In this document: positions 34,250 through 43,522 of the stretch, piece by piece
Layout of the letters: the number at the start of each line of letters is the position of its first letter
Numbering within the stretch: the stretch's first letter is position 1
Assembly: GCA_021498125.1 (NCBI GenBank)
Contig: JAIZWL010000001.1
Location: forward strand, 261,434-325,433
From: Candidatus Thorarchaeota archaeon
GTDB lineage: Archaea; Asgardarchaeota; Thorarchaeia; Thorarchaeales; Thorarchaeaceae
Direction of reading: 5' to 3'
Length of the DNA stretch: 64,000 nucleotides
Notes under the pieces: generated by a model
What the model saw: the letters and a program-made list of their open reading frames with translations, nothing else
What the model was told of the DNA's origin: nothing
Database searches by the model: none
Position numbers and translations under genes: made by a program

Positions 34250-35097
34250 GATCGAGTCGTGTTCCACTGCTGATTGTTTCGAGAATAGTAGTACAGGTAT
34301 TCTTGCGCGTAGCCTGCATATCTCCCAAAGTATTCTCGTGCAGCTCTTGATTTTTTAGCGTAGGAGTTGCCAGTGTCTGTGAAGAAGTTGTACTTAGATT
34401 GAATGACACGCTCGATCCAAGTGTCGATGGGAAATGCTTCAAGGTGGCCCAATGAGAAAAGACTGACGCAATCAGCCACCTTATCTCCCACACCATGGAG
34501 ACTCTTCAGAGTTGCATGTGCCTCCTCATAGGATGTGCGCCTTAGATACGCCTCATCGATCTCCCCTTTGACAATGGCCTGTGCCGCACGATTGATGAAG
34601 TCTGCGCGCCAGCCGAGTCCCACTTCTCTTAATTCGCTTGATGGCACTTTTGCAATGGTTTCAGGCTCTGGCATACCATAGTAGACATGCCCTCTAAACT
34701 CGTAGGAGGGCCCCCACCGTTTTCGAATCTTCTGAATGACGGTCTGAATGGCTGGAATGTTCTTTTGTATCGAGCATAGAAACGTGATCAGGCAAGGAAA
34801 GAACGGATCCGCAACGATGCGTAGACCCAGTGCAAATTGGATACTTGCATGCATGAACTCATCCTTATCGATTGAAGTCTGAATCTGGTCAATTGGATCA
34901 TTCAGACGCAACATTCGAACTATGTCCACATCCGACTCGGAAGTGTCGTATAACAGTGTATTCCCCTGTTGTTCGAGATAGGCGATCTGACCCACATCAG
35001 CATTAATATAGCCGTTGTCGTGTTTGTTCCAACAGAATGTCTGCCCACATTCAAGTGTGTCCTTTAGGTTAAATTCCTTGACAGTAATCTCTCTCAT
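34246..35097 (-). CDS. ogg: 8-oxoguanine DNA glycosylase (OGG1-like)
   Basis: A 283-residue HhH-GPD glycosylase with the N-terminal beta domain of OGG1/AlkA enzymes (F-N-L-K-D-T-L-E-C-G-Q-T-F-C-W). The helix-hairpin-helix L-H-G-V-G-D-K-V-A-D holds the catalytic Lys206, and P-I-D-T-W-I holds Asp225. V-G-L-G-W-R-A is also typical. It excises oxidised guanine and nicks the strand. Together with the endonuclease III at 3485 it gives a base-excision-repair capacity. Confidence 0.9.
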   Translation of the reverse strand: MREITVKEFNLKDTLECGQTFCWNKHDNGYINADVGQIAYLEQQGNTLLYDTSESDVDIVRMLRLNDPIDQIQTSIDKDEFMHASIQFALGLRIVADPFFPCLITFLCSIQKNIPAIQTVIQKIRKRWGPSYEFRGHVYYGMPEPETIAKVPSSELREVGLGWRADFINRAAQAIVKGEIDEAYLRRTSYEEAHATLKSLHGVGDKVADCVSLFSLGHLEAFPIDTWIERVIQSKYNFFTDTGNSYAKKSRAAREYFGRYAGYAQEYLYYYSRNNQQWNTTRS

Positions 35098-35147
35098 TCT
35101 GCGACTGAGATTGGCAAGAGGCTATAATAAGATATTCCGCTATGTTT

Positions 35148-37199
35148 TCAATCTTCGGAGATTCTTGCATATTTTCTACGTTTTAGCCATGCATAGATAC
35201 CGAGCAGAGTGACCGTACTAATGACTGACACTGGCGCAAACACATTGATCCAATGTTGTTGTGGATCCCAGTCCCATGCGTCAGGTATCATGTCACCATC
35301 GCTGTCTGCCACTGTTGGGATCATACAGTGATGCACCTCGTACGCATCTGTCCACCCATCATTGTCTGTATCATTTGACAACGGGTTGAGATGATTGATT
35401 ATCTCAAACAGATCCGTGAGCGAGTCACCATCGGTGTCTTTCGAGAGTGGATTGAGTCCCGAGGTAATCTCAAATGCATCATCAAGGCCGTCTGAGTCAG
35501 AGTCCTTTGAGAGAGGGTTGGAATGGTATACATAGATCTCTTCGTAGTCGCTTATGCCGTCTTGATCCGTATCGACCATGATGGGTGAGGTTCCCAACTT
35601 GGCCTCCATACCATCAGTGATATTGTCCCCATCAGTATCCTGTAGTGTTCTGCTAGACCCCCAGATGTACTCATCGTAATCTGATGCACCATCGTGATCG
35701 GAGTCATTAACTAGTGGGTCACTACCTATTTCGAGTTCAATGTTATCATCTAATCCATCTTGGTCGGTGTCACGAAGATATGGGTTTAGCCCATTTGCCA
35801 CCTCGAAATCATCCGAGTATCCATCGCCGTCACCATCATTCAGATAGGTCACGTTCATTGACATCTGGGTGCCATTAATCCCCATGTTTGTGACGATTAC
35901 CTCATAGCGTCCCTGTTTTGTTGACAGATACTTGAGATACATCAAGTTGTCATTTTCAGTTCGTTGATAGACGATCTCGCTTGTATCACGGTCTATGATC
36001 GATGCTTGAATGGTCGTGTGATTTTGCCATGTGATGGTGACGTTGATGAACGCATTAATGGAGATCACCATATCGGCTCCAATGCTCTGTGAGGGATCAA
36101 GATTGTTCTGGGTGGATTGTAAAATGGTCCTGCCTCCCCCGATTCCACCTATGAACACCACCGCTCCAAGAGCGCCACCAACCGCCTCCTTTGGTTGTGA
36201 AAAGTCATAGTACATGTATGATATCTTATCGTTAGTGCCGCCGCTCGCTGGATCATAGTAGTATCCTTGAGTAGTAAACACAGCAGGAATATTTCTTTGC
36301 CACATCTGATAGACTATCGAGTGTCCTGAATATCCAGTATCTGGGACCTTTTGGATTCTTCCTGTGCCATAATTGTCCGAGAAGGAGATCATGAGATCTG
36401 GAATCCAATTATTCATCTGGTAAATGTCTGTATCAAGGAGCGATCGTAAGTGGATGTTGTGGCCACCCGGATATCCTGATCTATAGAATAAGAGGCGATC
36501 ATAGGCTATGTTGGCAATGATCTTCACACCATTGTTGATGAGGTCATCTATAAATGCGCCTGCACTGTAATCATAATCAACTTGTCCTCGACCTTGATTT
36601 GTTAGAACAAAATACACATCGCAGTATAGAGAGAAGTTCCGAAGTACACGAGCGCTCTCAAGAACTGCTGCTACACTCACTCCCACATCATTTGCGCCGG
36701 GGCAATTTTCGCTATCGATGATCCCCGACAGAACAATGGCCTCTCTTGGAGCCGTTCCAATTCCTTCTTTGACAGCATAGAGAACCTTATACTCGGTCGT
36801 CTGCTGGAACTGAAGTTGTCCTGCGGTCAAGCTCTTCAATGTATTATTGGCCCAATTCCACGCGCCAACCAAATTTGGTGTGGGAGTATTATTAGAGGCA
36901 TGCCAGATTCTCTGGGGAAACCCGACAGAGAGGTTCTCTGTCAGATCATGAATAGTGTCCTCCGAAATCGAATCCCATACCTGCTGCCATATGTCAGTGA
37001 TATTCATGGTCGAATCATCGGAGAGGGTATTGTGGCTGTCCAAGTTGGCCCTGATGTCCTGTGACGTAGGGATTGTTGCATTTCCTGACATGATCGGAGT
37101 CATTACGATATAGGCGAGTACTATCAGTGCTAATGTGATGCGTCTTGTCTTTGCGATTGTGTGTGCTATTGTTGACAGTTTTGATTGGACTTTGTTCAT
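35148..37199 (-). CDS. surface protein: degenerate M28 head, nine Ca-binding repeats, membrane anchor
   Basis: A 683-residue exported protein. It has an N-terminal signal/anchor (about 20-38), a domain like M28 aminopeptidases (about 75-360), a beta domain (about 375-455), nine thrombospondin type 3-like repeats with D-x-D-x-D-G-x-x-D (about 459-645) and a C-terminal helix with K-R-R-K. In the M28-like region the H-x-D zinc motif is I-I-D (160-162) and the Glu pair after the F-V-L-T strand is Q-G. Asp162 and Asp171 (G-A-N-D) remain, so it is probably inactive. Many N-x-S/T sites suggest glycosylation. The gene follows its paralogue by 11 bp, with GGAGGG before the ATG. Confidence 0.83.
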   Translation of the reverse strand: MNKVQSKLSTIAHTIAKTRRITLALIVLAYIVMTPIMSGNATIPTSQDIRANLDSHNTLSDDSTMNITDIWQQVWDSISEDTIHDLTENLSVGFPQRIWHASNNTPTPNLVGAWNWANNTLKSLTAGQLQFQQTTEYKVLYAVKEGIGTAPREAIVLSGIIDSENCPGANDVGVSVAAVLESARVLRNFSLYCDVYFVLTNQGRGQVDYDYSAGAFIDDLINNGVKIIANIAYDRLLFYRSGYPGGHNIHLRSLLDTDIYQMNNWIPDLMISFSDNYGTGRIQKVPDTGYSGHSIVYQMWQRNIPAVFTTQGYYYDPASGGTNDKISYMYYDFSQPKEAVGGALGAVVFIGGIGGGRTILQSTQNNLDPSQSIGADMVISINAFINVTITWQNHTTIQASIIDRDTSEIVYQRTENDNLMYLKYLSTKQGRYEVIVTNMGINGTQMSMNVTYLNDGDGDGYSDDFEVANGLNPYLRDTDQDGLDDNIELEIGSDPLVNDSDHDGASDYDEYIWGSSRTLQDTDGDNITDGMEAKLGTSPIMVDTDQDGISDYEEIYVYHSNPLSKDSDSDGLDDAFEITSGLNPLSKDTDGDSLTDLFEIINHLNPLSNDTDNDGWTDAYEVHHCMIPTVADSDGDMIPDAWDWDPQQHWINVFAPVSVISTVTLLGIYAWLKRRKYARISED

Positions 37200-37210
37200 C
37201 AGATACCCTC

Positions 37211-39220
37211 CTATTCTTCAACTTCCATTGCCAAGTACGCCTTTCTCTTTCGTGCTAACCAGATTCCCACAACTAAGAGCGTAATCCCCAACCCAATTAT
37301 TGGGGAGTCATATATCCAGTGAACTTTTGGGTTCCAGTCTATCGCGTCTGGGATAAAGTCTGAATCTGTATCATTGCTGAAGGGTAAGAGGCCATTATCG
37401 ACCTCGAATTTATCAGTTAGACCATCATGATCAGTATCATTCACAAGTGGATTAAGGCCATTGAGAACCTCAAAGAGGTCACTCAACCCGTCATTATCGG
37501 TGTCTGGATCGTCTGGTAGAGTTCCCGCTTCAATCTCGAGCGAATCTATCAGTCCATCACCATCCGAGTCGGGATTTAATGGGTTAAGTCCCATATCTAT
37601 CTCCACGTTGTCATCCAAGCCGTCACGGTCAGTATCAGCTCGGGTGGGGTCCAGTCCATGCTCGATCTCATATCCATCCGTTAATGTGTCGCCATCAGAA
37701 TCGACTAATCTAGGATCGCTTCCTATCTGTACCTCTATACCATCAATTGCTCCGTCCCCATCAGTGTCCACATTTCTGGGATCCGTTCCTAACGTGTATT
37801 CATCACGATCCGGAAGTCCATCTGCGTCCGTGTCCGGTGCGATGGCATCCGAATGAAAACTATACTCTGTTAAATCGTCAAGTGAGTCCCCATCGAAGTC
37901 TTGGGACTGATGAAACGAGTAGCTGATGACTGCCACATTGTCCCCGAGGTTCTCTGTAAAGAATCGGTAGAACCCTCTCGTCTTGATCGAGTATGATAAT
38001 GTGAGCGTATTGGTTGAAGATTGACTAACTGTCAGAATCTTACCATCTGGGGATGTGATATATCCTTTTACGGTTGTGTTCCCGGTCCACTGGATGTCAA
38101 CAGTCACAGTCGTAAGGCCACTCAATGGCATTGTTCTGTTCTTGGTATATCCCTTCGGGAGGGATATTCCCCCTGAGAACGAGAGTTCAGAGCCTTTTCC
38201 GACATTGCCCATCAACCAGACAAGTGATGACACAACTCCTATGGCTTCGGCGGCTTGGTCATAGTCATAATTTGGATGATTCCACACATCGTATTCCATT
38301 GATGGGGTGGGATATGCATAGAGTTGTTCAATCACATAGCTGGGAATTCCCTGCTGTACGCCATCATAGCTGCCTGTTCGCATCCAGTCACCCGTGGCTC
38401 CGATGCTCTTGGCCAGCCATTTACGACCCGAGAAAACTGAAGCACGAAGTGCAATATCTGCAACAAAGTCCTGCGTACTATAGAAGCTCGTATTGTACGT
38501 CGAGATCATAGTAATATGTTCTTTAGTTGTTAGATCGGGCATTCTGTATAACAGGTACGAATACCAGAAGATGGCGGCCGGGACTTGGCCATTTTCAATG
38601 AGCTGATTCAGAACGCTCCGAAATCCTGCATTTCCAGTACTACCAGTGCCATAGGCTCCTGTAATTGTGTTAGTAAGAACGAATATGACCGGGTTGGTCA
38701 GATTATATTGCGAGATAATTCGCGCAGTCTCAATCACTGCTGCTGCTGAGGCACCGTATCCGTTGGCTCCGGGGCTATAACGAGATGCGATTGTTCCTAC
38801 TACAAGAATCGGTGCGATATTAGTGGCTGATCCTTCAAGCCGCCCCACTAAGGTCTTGTCATCGCTCCAGTGTTCGAATGAGACCTTTCCATTGGTCGCG
38901 GAACGCATCTGCCCATCAATGTATTCCCACGCCCCCTGTAATGCATCTGTGGGTCTCTTGTCCAGATTGTACCAAAGCCGATTCGGATAGTTCTGTGAGA
39001 GTGTCTTTACTATGTTCTGAATATTTGTGACACTGACCGCATCAAATATGCTGGTACACTGCGAATTTACATCAATAGTTGCACTGGGAATGAGATAGTT
39101 TGGCGCTGGCCTCAGATTGCGAGGTCCTGTCGAGTCTTCACTATTGAGTAGAGGGGTTGACATTGCAAAAGCAATCATGTAAAACGCCACGAATATCAGG
39201 GCGACTCGTCCTCGCTTCAT
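37211..39220 (-). CDS. surface protein paralogue: degenerate M28 head, nine Ca-binding repeats, membrane anchor
   Basis: The first gene of the pair, 669 residues, with the same order: signal segment (5-20), M28-like head, beta domain, nine D-x-D-x-D-G repeats (about 441-632) and a C-terminal helix with R-K-R-K. Its head is more degenerate: the zinc ligands are all replaced (T-I-A-S for H-Y-D-S; G-A-N-G at 151-154 for G-A-N-D; no Glu pair). The frame S-P-G-A-N-G-Y-G-A-S-A-A-A-V-I-E-T-A-R still shows the M28 fold. Likely an extracellular binding protein on a calcium-stiffened stalk. It is transcribed divergently from the mobB side. Confidence 0.83.
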   Translation of the reverse strand: MKRGRVALIFVAFYMIAFAMSTPLLNSEDSTGPRNLRPAPNYLIPSATIDVNSQCTSIFDAVSVTNIQNIVKTLSQNYPNRLWYNLDKRPTDALQGAWEYIDGQMRSATNGKVSFEHWSDDKTLVGRLEGSATNIAPILVVGTIASRYSPGANGYGASAAAVIETARIISQYNLTNPVIFVLTNTITGAYGTGSTGNAGFRSVLNQLIENGQVPAAIFWYSYLLYRMPDLTTKEHITMISTYNTSFYSTQDFVADIALRASVFSGRKWLAKSIGATGDWMRTGSYDGVQQGIPSYVIEQLYAYPTPSMEYDVWNHPNYDYDQAAEAIGVVSSLVWLMGNVGKGSELSFSGGISLPKGYTKNRTMPLSGLTTVTVDIQWTGNTTVKGYITSPDGKILTVSQSSTNTLTLSYSIKTRGFYRFFTENLGDNVAVISYSFHQSQDFDGDSLDDLTEYSFHSDAIAPDTDADGLPDRDEYTLGTDPRNVDTDGDGAIDGIEVQIGSDPRLVDSDGDTLTDGYEIEHGLDPTRADTDRDGLDDNVEIDMGLNPLNPDSDGDGLIDSLEIEAGTLPDDPDTDNDGLSDLFEVLNGLNPLVNDTDHDGLTDKFEVDNGLLPFSNDTDSDFIPDAIDWNPKVHWIYDSPIIGLGITLLVVGIWLARKRKAYLAMEVEE

Positions 39221-39247
39221 GTACCCTGCACCACTGTGAGCACTTGA

Positions 39248-39775
39248 TTAAGCTTTTGAAGTACGCCATGATTTGTCGATGTTATTCGCTTCTATAGCCT
39301 CACGTATGACAAGATCCGCAAGGATCACATGATCGTTCGATGTGTACACTGGTAGTCTCTCGTCGTGATACATTGCCTTGTCAAAAATAGTGAATGTGGC
39401 CACTATGTTCTCCACATTTTCAGGAGGCCCTTTTTCTTCTCTGTCCAAACACCAAATCTTTGGCAGATTTGATGTCTTCATTCCCTCGACTATCACAAGA
39501 TCATAGGACATGGTACGTAATAGTTCGTCAAGTGACAGAGGTCGCTTCCAAGTGACGGTGGTGACCTTCTCGCCAAGCAAGACGGAGGAATCCGCACCAG
39601 CATCCAAGTGTCTTCGGGTATCACTTCCTTCAGGAGGTGCGACACGGTGTTTTGTATGCTTGACGGTCATGATCGAGTATCCTCTTTCTCTTAGTTCCCG
39701 AACAAGCAATGATACTAGTGTTGTCTTTCCTGTATTTGAAAATCCGGCAACTGAAAATACTCTGGATTGTGTCAT
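39248..39775 (-). CDS. mobB: molybdopterin-guanine dinucleotide biosynthesis protein MobB
   Basis: A 175-residue P-loop GTPase of the MobB family. Walker A is G-F-S-N-T-G-K-T-T (11-19), followed by K-H-T-K-H and D-T-R-R-H-L-D-A-G-A-D, and V-E-G-M-K near residue 96. It assists attachment of GMP to molybdopterin. No mobA or molybdoenzyme gene is in the window. Its start region lies next to the divergent ABC operon. Confidence 0.9.
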   Translation of the reverse strand: MTQSRVFSVAGFSNTGKTTLVSLLVRELRERGYSIMTVKHTKHRVAPPEGSDTRRHLDAGADSSVLLGEKVTTVTWKRPLSLDELLRTMSYDLVIVEGMKTSNLPKIWCLDREEKGPPENVENIVATFTIFDKAMYHDERLPVYTSNDHVILADLVIREAIEANNIDKSWRTSKA

Positions 39776-39870
39776 TTCTTGTCGTCTCTATTGATTGTAG
39801 TGTGAGTGTTGCTCCAGTAGGAACCTTAAAAATCGGTAAGCCTCGGTTGAACGGACAGGAGAGACAGCCC

Positions 39871-40626
39871 TTGGAAGATACAGATACTGACATTGCCGTT
39901 GAATGTCGTGATGTACGTCGAGAGTTTCAAGATGGTTCTCGGGTCATTCACGTTCTCAGAGGTACGGATCTCAAAGTACGAAAGGGTGAGTTCATTGCCA
40001 TCGTTGGTGCCTCAGGTTCCGGAAAGACGACACTTCTGAACCTAATTGGTGGTCTTGACAGGCCAACAGGTGGGCAGATATTCGTGGATGGAATCGATAT
40101 ATCGGCACTTGATGATGAACAGATGTCGGCCATGCGCCGTGACAAGATTGGCATTCTCTTTCAGGATCAGCATCTACTTCCAGTCTTTTCTGCCTTGGAG
40201 AATGTGATGGTGCCAATGCTTCTCAATGAGGTCAGAGAAAAGACTCGCTATACTCGTGCGATGGAACTCCTTGCAGCAGTTGGGGTTGATAATAGGGCCC
40301 ATCATATGCCTCATGAGTTGTCTGGCGGAATGCGTTCGAGGGTTGCTCTTGCTCGTGCTCTGGCTAATGACCCAGTCATACTCCTATGTGATGAACCGAC
40401 CGGGGATCTGGATCACAAGACTGGTGGGGAGATTATCAAGCTCATGCGCGACTTGGCCAAAGAACATAATCGTGCAGTCATTGTTGTCACGCATGACCCC
40501 GAGGTCGCTCGTATGGCCGATAAGATTCTCCTATTACGCGATGGAAAACTTGTAGAAGAACTTGTAAGCCACTTTTTCAAATCAAGTGGCGTTGATATTG
40601 AAGAGGGCGCAACTACAGAGGGGTGA
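39871..40626 (+). CDS. ABC transporter ATPase (MacB/LolD-like)
   Basis: An ATPase of about 251 residues for an FtsX-type transporter: Walker A G-A-S-G-S-G-K-T-T, signature L-S-G-G-M, Walker B I-L-L-C-D-E-P-T-G-D and the H-loop V-V-T-H-D. The open frame runs further upstream and overlaps mobB antisense, but a TTG at 39871 sits 8 nt after AGGAGAG and gives a normal N-terminus. It is the first gene of an ATPase-permease-permease-ATPase set on one strand; the next gene starts four bases after its stop. Confidence 0.9.
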   Translation: MEDTDTDIAVECRDVRREFQDGSRVIHVLRGTDLKVRKGEFIAIVGASGSGKTTLLNLIGGLDRPTGGQIFVDGIDISALDDEQMSAMRRDKIGILFQDQHLLPVFSALENVMVPMLLNEVREKTRYTRAMELLAAVGVDNRAHHMPHELSGGMRSRVALARALANDPVILLCDEPTGDLDHKTGGEIIKLMRDLAKEHNRAVIVVTHDPEVARMADKILLLRDGKLVEELVSHFFKSSGVDIEEGATTEG

Positions 40627-40630
40627 GACC

Positions 40631-43513
40631 TTGGCCCGCGCGAAACCTAAACTGGCACGTGGCAATAGGCTGTATGCATTATCATACGCCTTTACCTCAA
40701 TGAAATCGTTCCCATTTAGATCGTTGAGTCTGGCAATCACATTGAGCCTCGGTGTTTCTCTTGTAGGCTCGGTTCTTATCTGGGGTGACACTGGTATCCA
40801 GGTGAGTGTCAGTAATTATTTTGATCAGAACGCTTTTCAGATGCTAGTGGAGGGGCCGAATGTTGATTCCGCGGCCTTGACACAGGCGGAACAGTATCTC
40901 CAACAGAGCAGTTACATTGATTCTACCTATAGTCTCAACTCTACAATCGGGCTTGTATATGGTTCAGAACTGCCTGACGATACGCTCTATGGGTTGGACG
41001 AACCTATCTACAGTGCGGGCATGAAGGATTGCCAAGTGATCTTTGTGAATAATGAGTTCCTTGACATAGCTGAGAGGGACTTTAATGTGGAGGGTCGATT
41101 TACTCTTCAACCCGGTGAGGCTCTCGTTTCTGTACAGTTTATCGATTATGTCCATGACGTATTTGGAATGGTCTTGACCCTTAATTCGACATTTGATGTT
41201 GAGCTCCTCACCAAGGCTCCGACTGCGCAAGTAGGCGCGATTGGGGACTTGGGACGTATTAGTGTAAAAGACCTCACGATCGCAGGAATTTATGAAATCA
41301 AGGGATACGGGTCACTGGAAGAGGAAGGATTCCCCTCGCTCATGCGTTCGAATTATGATTATGTCACTTATGACACGCCAGTTCTCGGTATACGGGACAG
41401 TATCATGATCCGCTCCGACTCGGTGGATCTCTCTACAATAACCGATAATGGATTCTTTGACAAGCAGGTCTTTGTCCGTGGTTCTGCTACGGGTCTTGTG
41501 TCTGCTGGTCCTGATCAAATGGCGGATCATCTTCTCACACTCAAATCTCGCTTAGAGCAGGAATATGCTGTGGAGGTCAAGGGGCTCTACGAGATTCTGT
41601 ATCTACAAGGCATTGTTGATACCTATGTCAATACCATGCCTTTGATCTCATTGAACATGCCTCTGTTCATTCTTGCTCTATTCTTGTCCGTATTTGCTGC
41701 TGACACCTTCATGTCCGCCCGGACCGGGGAAGTCTCAGCACTACGTTCGAAGGGTGCCAGTTCATCACAAATCTATGCGATCTTCATTACTGAGGCCATC
41801 GTGATGGCCATTGTGAGTGTCATTCTCGGGATTCTTCTCAGCATTGTCTTTTCGGCTCTCATTCCTTCAGCGGTATCGTTTCTGAAATTCAACTGGGACA
41901 CTTACAATTTCTATTTGGCTCATACGGTGATCAAGCCCGAAGCAATCATCTATTCGATCCTCTTTTGTATCGTCCCACCCCTTCTCTTCATCATAAACTC
42001 TGCCCGAAAGGCAACTCGTGCAGAAATCGGTATGCTCATGGTAGAGTCTGCTGAGCCTGTCAGTGATCAGGGTGAGGCACGCGGATTCACATTGGGCATC
42101 TCTATCGTTCTTTTATCAATGGTCGTGGGCTCTGCAATCTTTCTCCCAGCAGATCCTATGCTATTGACCTTGGAGTTGGGCCTTGGAACCGCCGCATGGT
42201 TCTTCCTTGCCCATAACGCATCTCATGTCTTTCGTCGGGCCTTTGCGCGGCTAACCGCAAAGATCTCATTCATTCTTGGTGAGAAGGGGCAGATCGCAGC
42301 GGGTAATCTTCGAATGCGCAAGGGTCGAATTGTACCACTGATGGTCATTCTCGCCCTCACTCTCTCATCAACCGTGGCCTTCTCTGTTCAAGCTGAAACA
42401 TATCGAGTTGATCTTCAGCAGGAGATCAGTTATGCTGTTGGCGCTGACCTGCGTGTCAGTTCAACTTCTATGCCTCTTACATTCAATGAGACCATTGAAT
42501 CATATCCCGGTGTCAATGACGCAATGGCTGTTATTCAGACTCATGGGTCAATAGGTACGGAACGTATCTCAATTGAGGCTGTGGATCCTACGGAATATGC
42601 AAAAATAGGCCATTTCGATACGAGCAGCTTCAATGGTGATGATCCCACTGAAGTTCTTGCGCGTCTTGTTACTACACCTAATGGTATACTTCTCAGTCAA
42701 TACCATGCAGACCGTTGGAATAAGACAGTCGGTGACAGTATCACCCTCTTTGTGAGCGGTCGGCTTGCTGGGTCAGATGTGACCTTCAAGATTGTGGGTA
42801 TTGTTCACAGTGCACCAGGTTTTGGCTATGCTTCTGCCGAAGACATTCCCTCCTCGCGGGTTGGTGCGGCATTCGGTTTTCAGGCCAAGCTCGCAGGTTT
42901 TGCGATCACGAATATCAATTATATCTCTGAGCAGACTGGCATAACCACTGCACGGCTCTTCTTAGCCGATCTTGTGTGTATCACGGATCAAGACCTGCTC
43001 TTGCGTGCTCTTAATGATCTTCCAGGGGTTTCAGCAACTACTCCTGAGAAATTCGATTTATCGCATCAGTCCTTTGCCACTGCTTTGTTTCTCAGTACTG
43101 TGGAAGGTCTCTTCTCGATTGGATTTGCGATGTCGATGCTTTTGAGTGTCTTTTCACTTACACTCTTCCTAGGTTCCATCGTACGAGAACGTAAACGTGA
43201 CTATGCAATTCTTCGAGCCGTAGGTGCTTCGAAAGGTCAGGTCATTCGCACTGTCTTGTCCGAGTTCACTGGCATAGTACTTGCCTCATTGACATTGAGT
43301 CTGGTACTAGGTGCAATCTTCGGTTTTGTCATGAGTGTGATCGTATTTGCCATGAGCCCATTCGCGAGACTACTGGCTCCCGTCATGGTCTTTCCTATTG
43401 GTTTTCTGACGCTCGTGATTGGCTTTGAGCTGATCCTAATGGTCATCGGTTCCTACATTCCTGCACGTGAGGCATCAAAGACAGATCCTGCAATTGTACT
43501 TAGAAACTTGTGA
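40631..43513 (+). CDS. FtsX-family ABC permease, copy 1
   Basis: A permease of about 960 residues with two FtsX units, each made of membrane helices after a large extracellular domain. One N-terminal helix is near 35-55; helix groups lie near 330-490 and 820-960. The FtsX signature is seen twice (E-V-S-A-L-R-S-K-G-A-S and D-Y-A-I-L-R-A-V-G-A-S). Such proteins transduce ATP hydrolysis to work on lipids, peptides or surface proteins outside the membrane rather than forming a channel. The start is TTG 40631, after GAGGGGTGAG; an upstream frame from 40586 overlaps the ATPase gene. Confidence 0.88.
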   Translation: MARAKPKLARGNRLYALSYAFTSMKSFPFRSLSLAITLSLGVSLVGSVLIWGDTGIQVSVSNYFDQNAFQMLVEGPNVDSAALTQAEQYLQQSSYIDSTYSLNSTIGLVYGSELPDDTLYGLDEPIYSAGMKDCQVIFVNNEFLDIAERDFNVEGRFTLQPGEALVSVQFIDYVHDVFGMVLTLNSTFDVELLTKAPTAQVGAIGDLGRISVKDLTIAGIYEIKGYGSLEEEGFPSLMRSNYDYVTYDTPVLGIRDSIMIRSDSVDLSTITDNGFFDKQVFVRGSATGLVSAGPDQMADHLLTLKSRLEQEYAVEVKGLYEILYLQGIVDTYVNTMPLISLNMPLFILALFLSVFAADTFMSARTGEVSALRSKGASSSQIYAIFITEAIVMAIVSVILGILLSIVFSALIPSAVSFLKFNWDTYNFYLAHTVIKPEAIIYSILFCIVPPLLFIINSARKATRAEIGMLMVESAEPVSDQGEARGFTLGISIVLLSMVVGSAIFLPADPMLLTLELGLGTAAWFFLAHNASHVFRRAFARLTAKISFILGEKGQIAAGNLRMRKGRIVPLMVILALTLSSTVAFSVQAETYRVDLQQEISYAVGADLRVSSTSMPLTFNETIESYPGVNDAMAVIQTHGSIGTERISIEAVDPTEYAKIGHFDTSSFNGDDPTEVLARLVTTPNGILLSQYHADRWNKTVGDSITLFVSGRLAGSDVTFKIVGIVHSAPGFGYASAEDIPSSRVGAAFGFQAKLAGFAITNINYISEQTGITTARLFLADLVCITDQDLLLRALNDLPGVSATTPEKFDLSHQSFATALFLSTVEGLFSIGFAMSMLLSVFSLTLFLGSIVRERKRDYAILRAVGASKGQVIRTVLSEFTGIVLASLTLSLVLGAIFGFVMSVIVFAMSPFARLLAPVMVFPIGFLTLVIGFELILMVIGSYIPAREASKTDPAIVLRNL

Positions 43514-43522
43514 GGGAGAAAA

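Noticed and set aside
34041-34496. A 151-codon frame on the minus strand across priL and the glycosylase
   Set aside because: It overlaps two well-supported genes in other frames.
35460-37860. Regular repeats of about 65-70 bp, at first CRISPR-like
   Set aside because: They encode the D-x-D-x-D-G calcium-binding repeats; there are no identical repeats or unique spacers.
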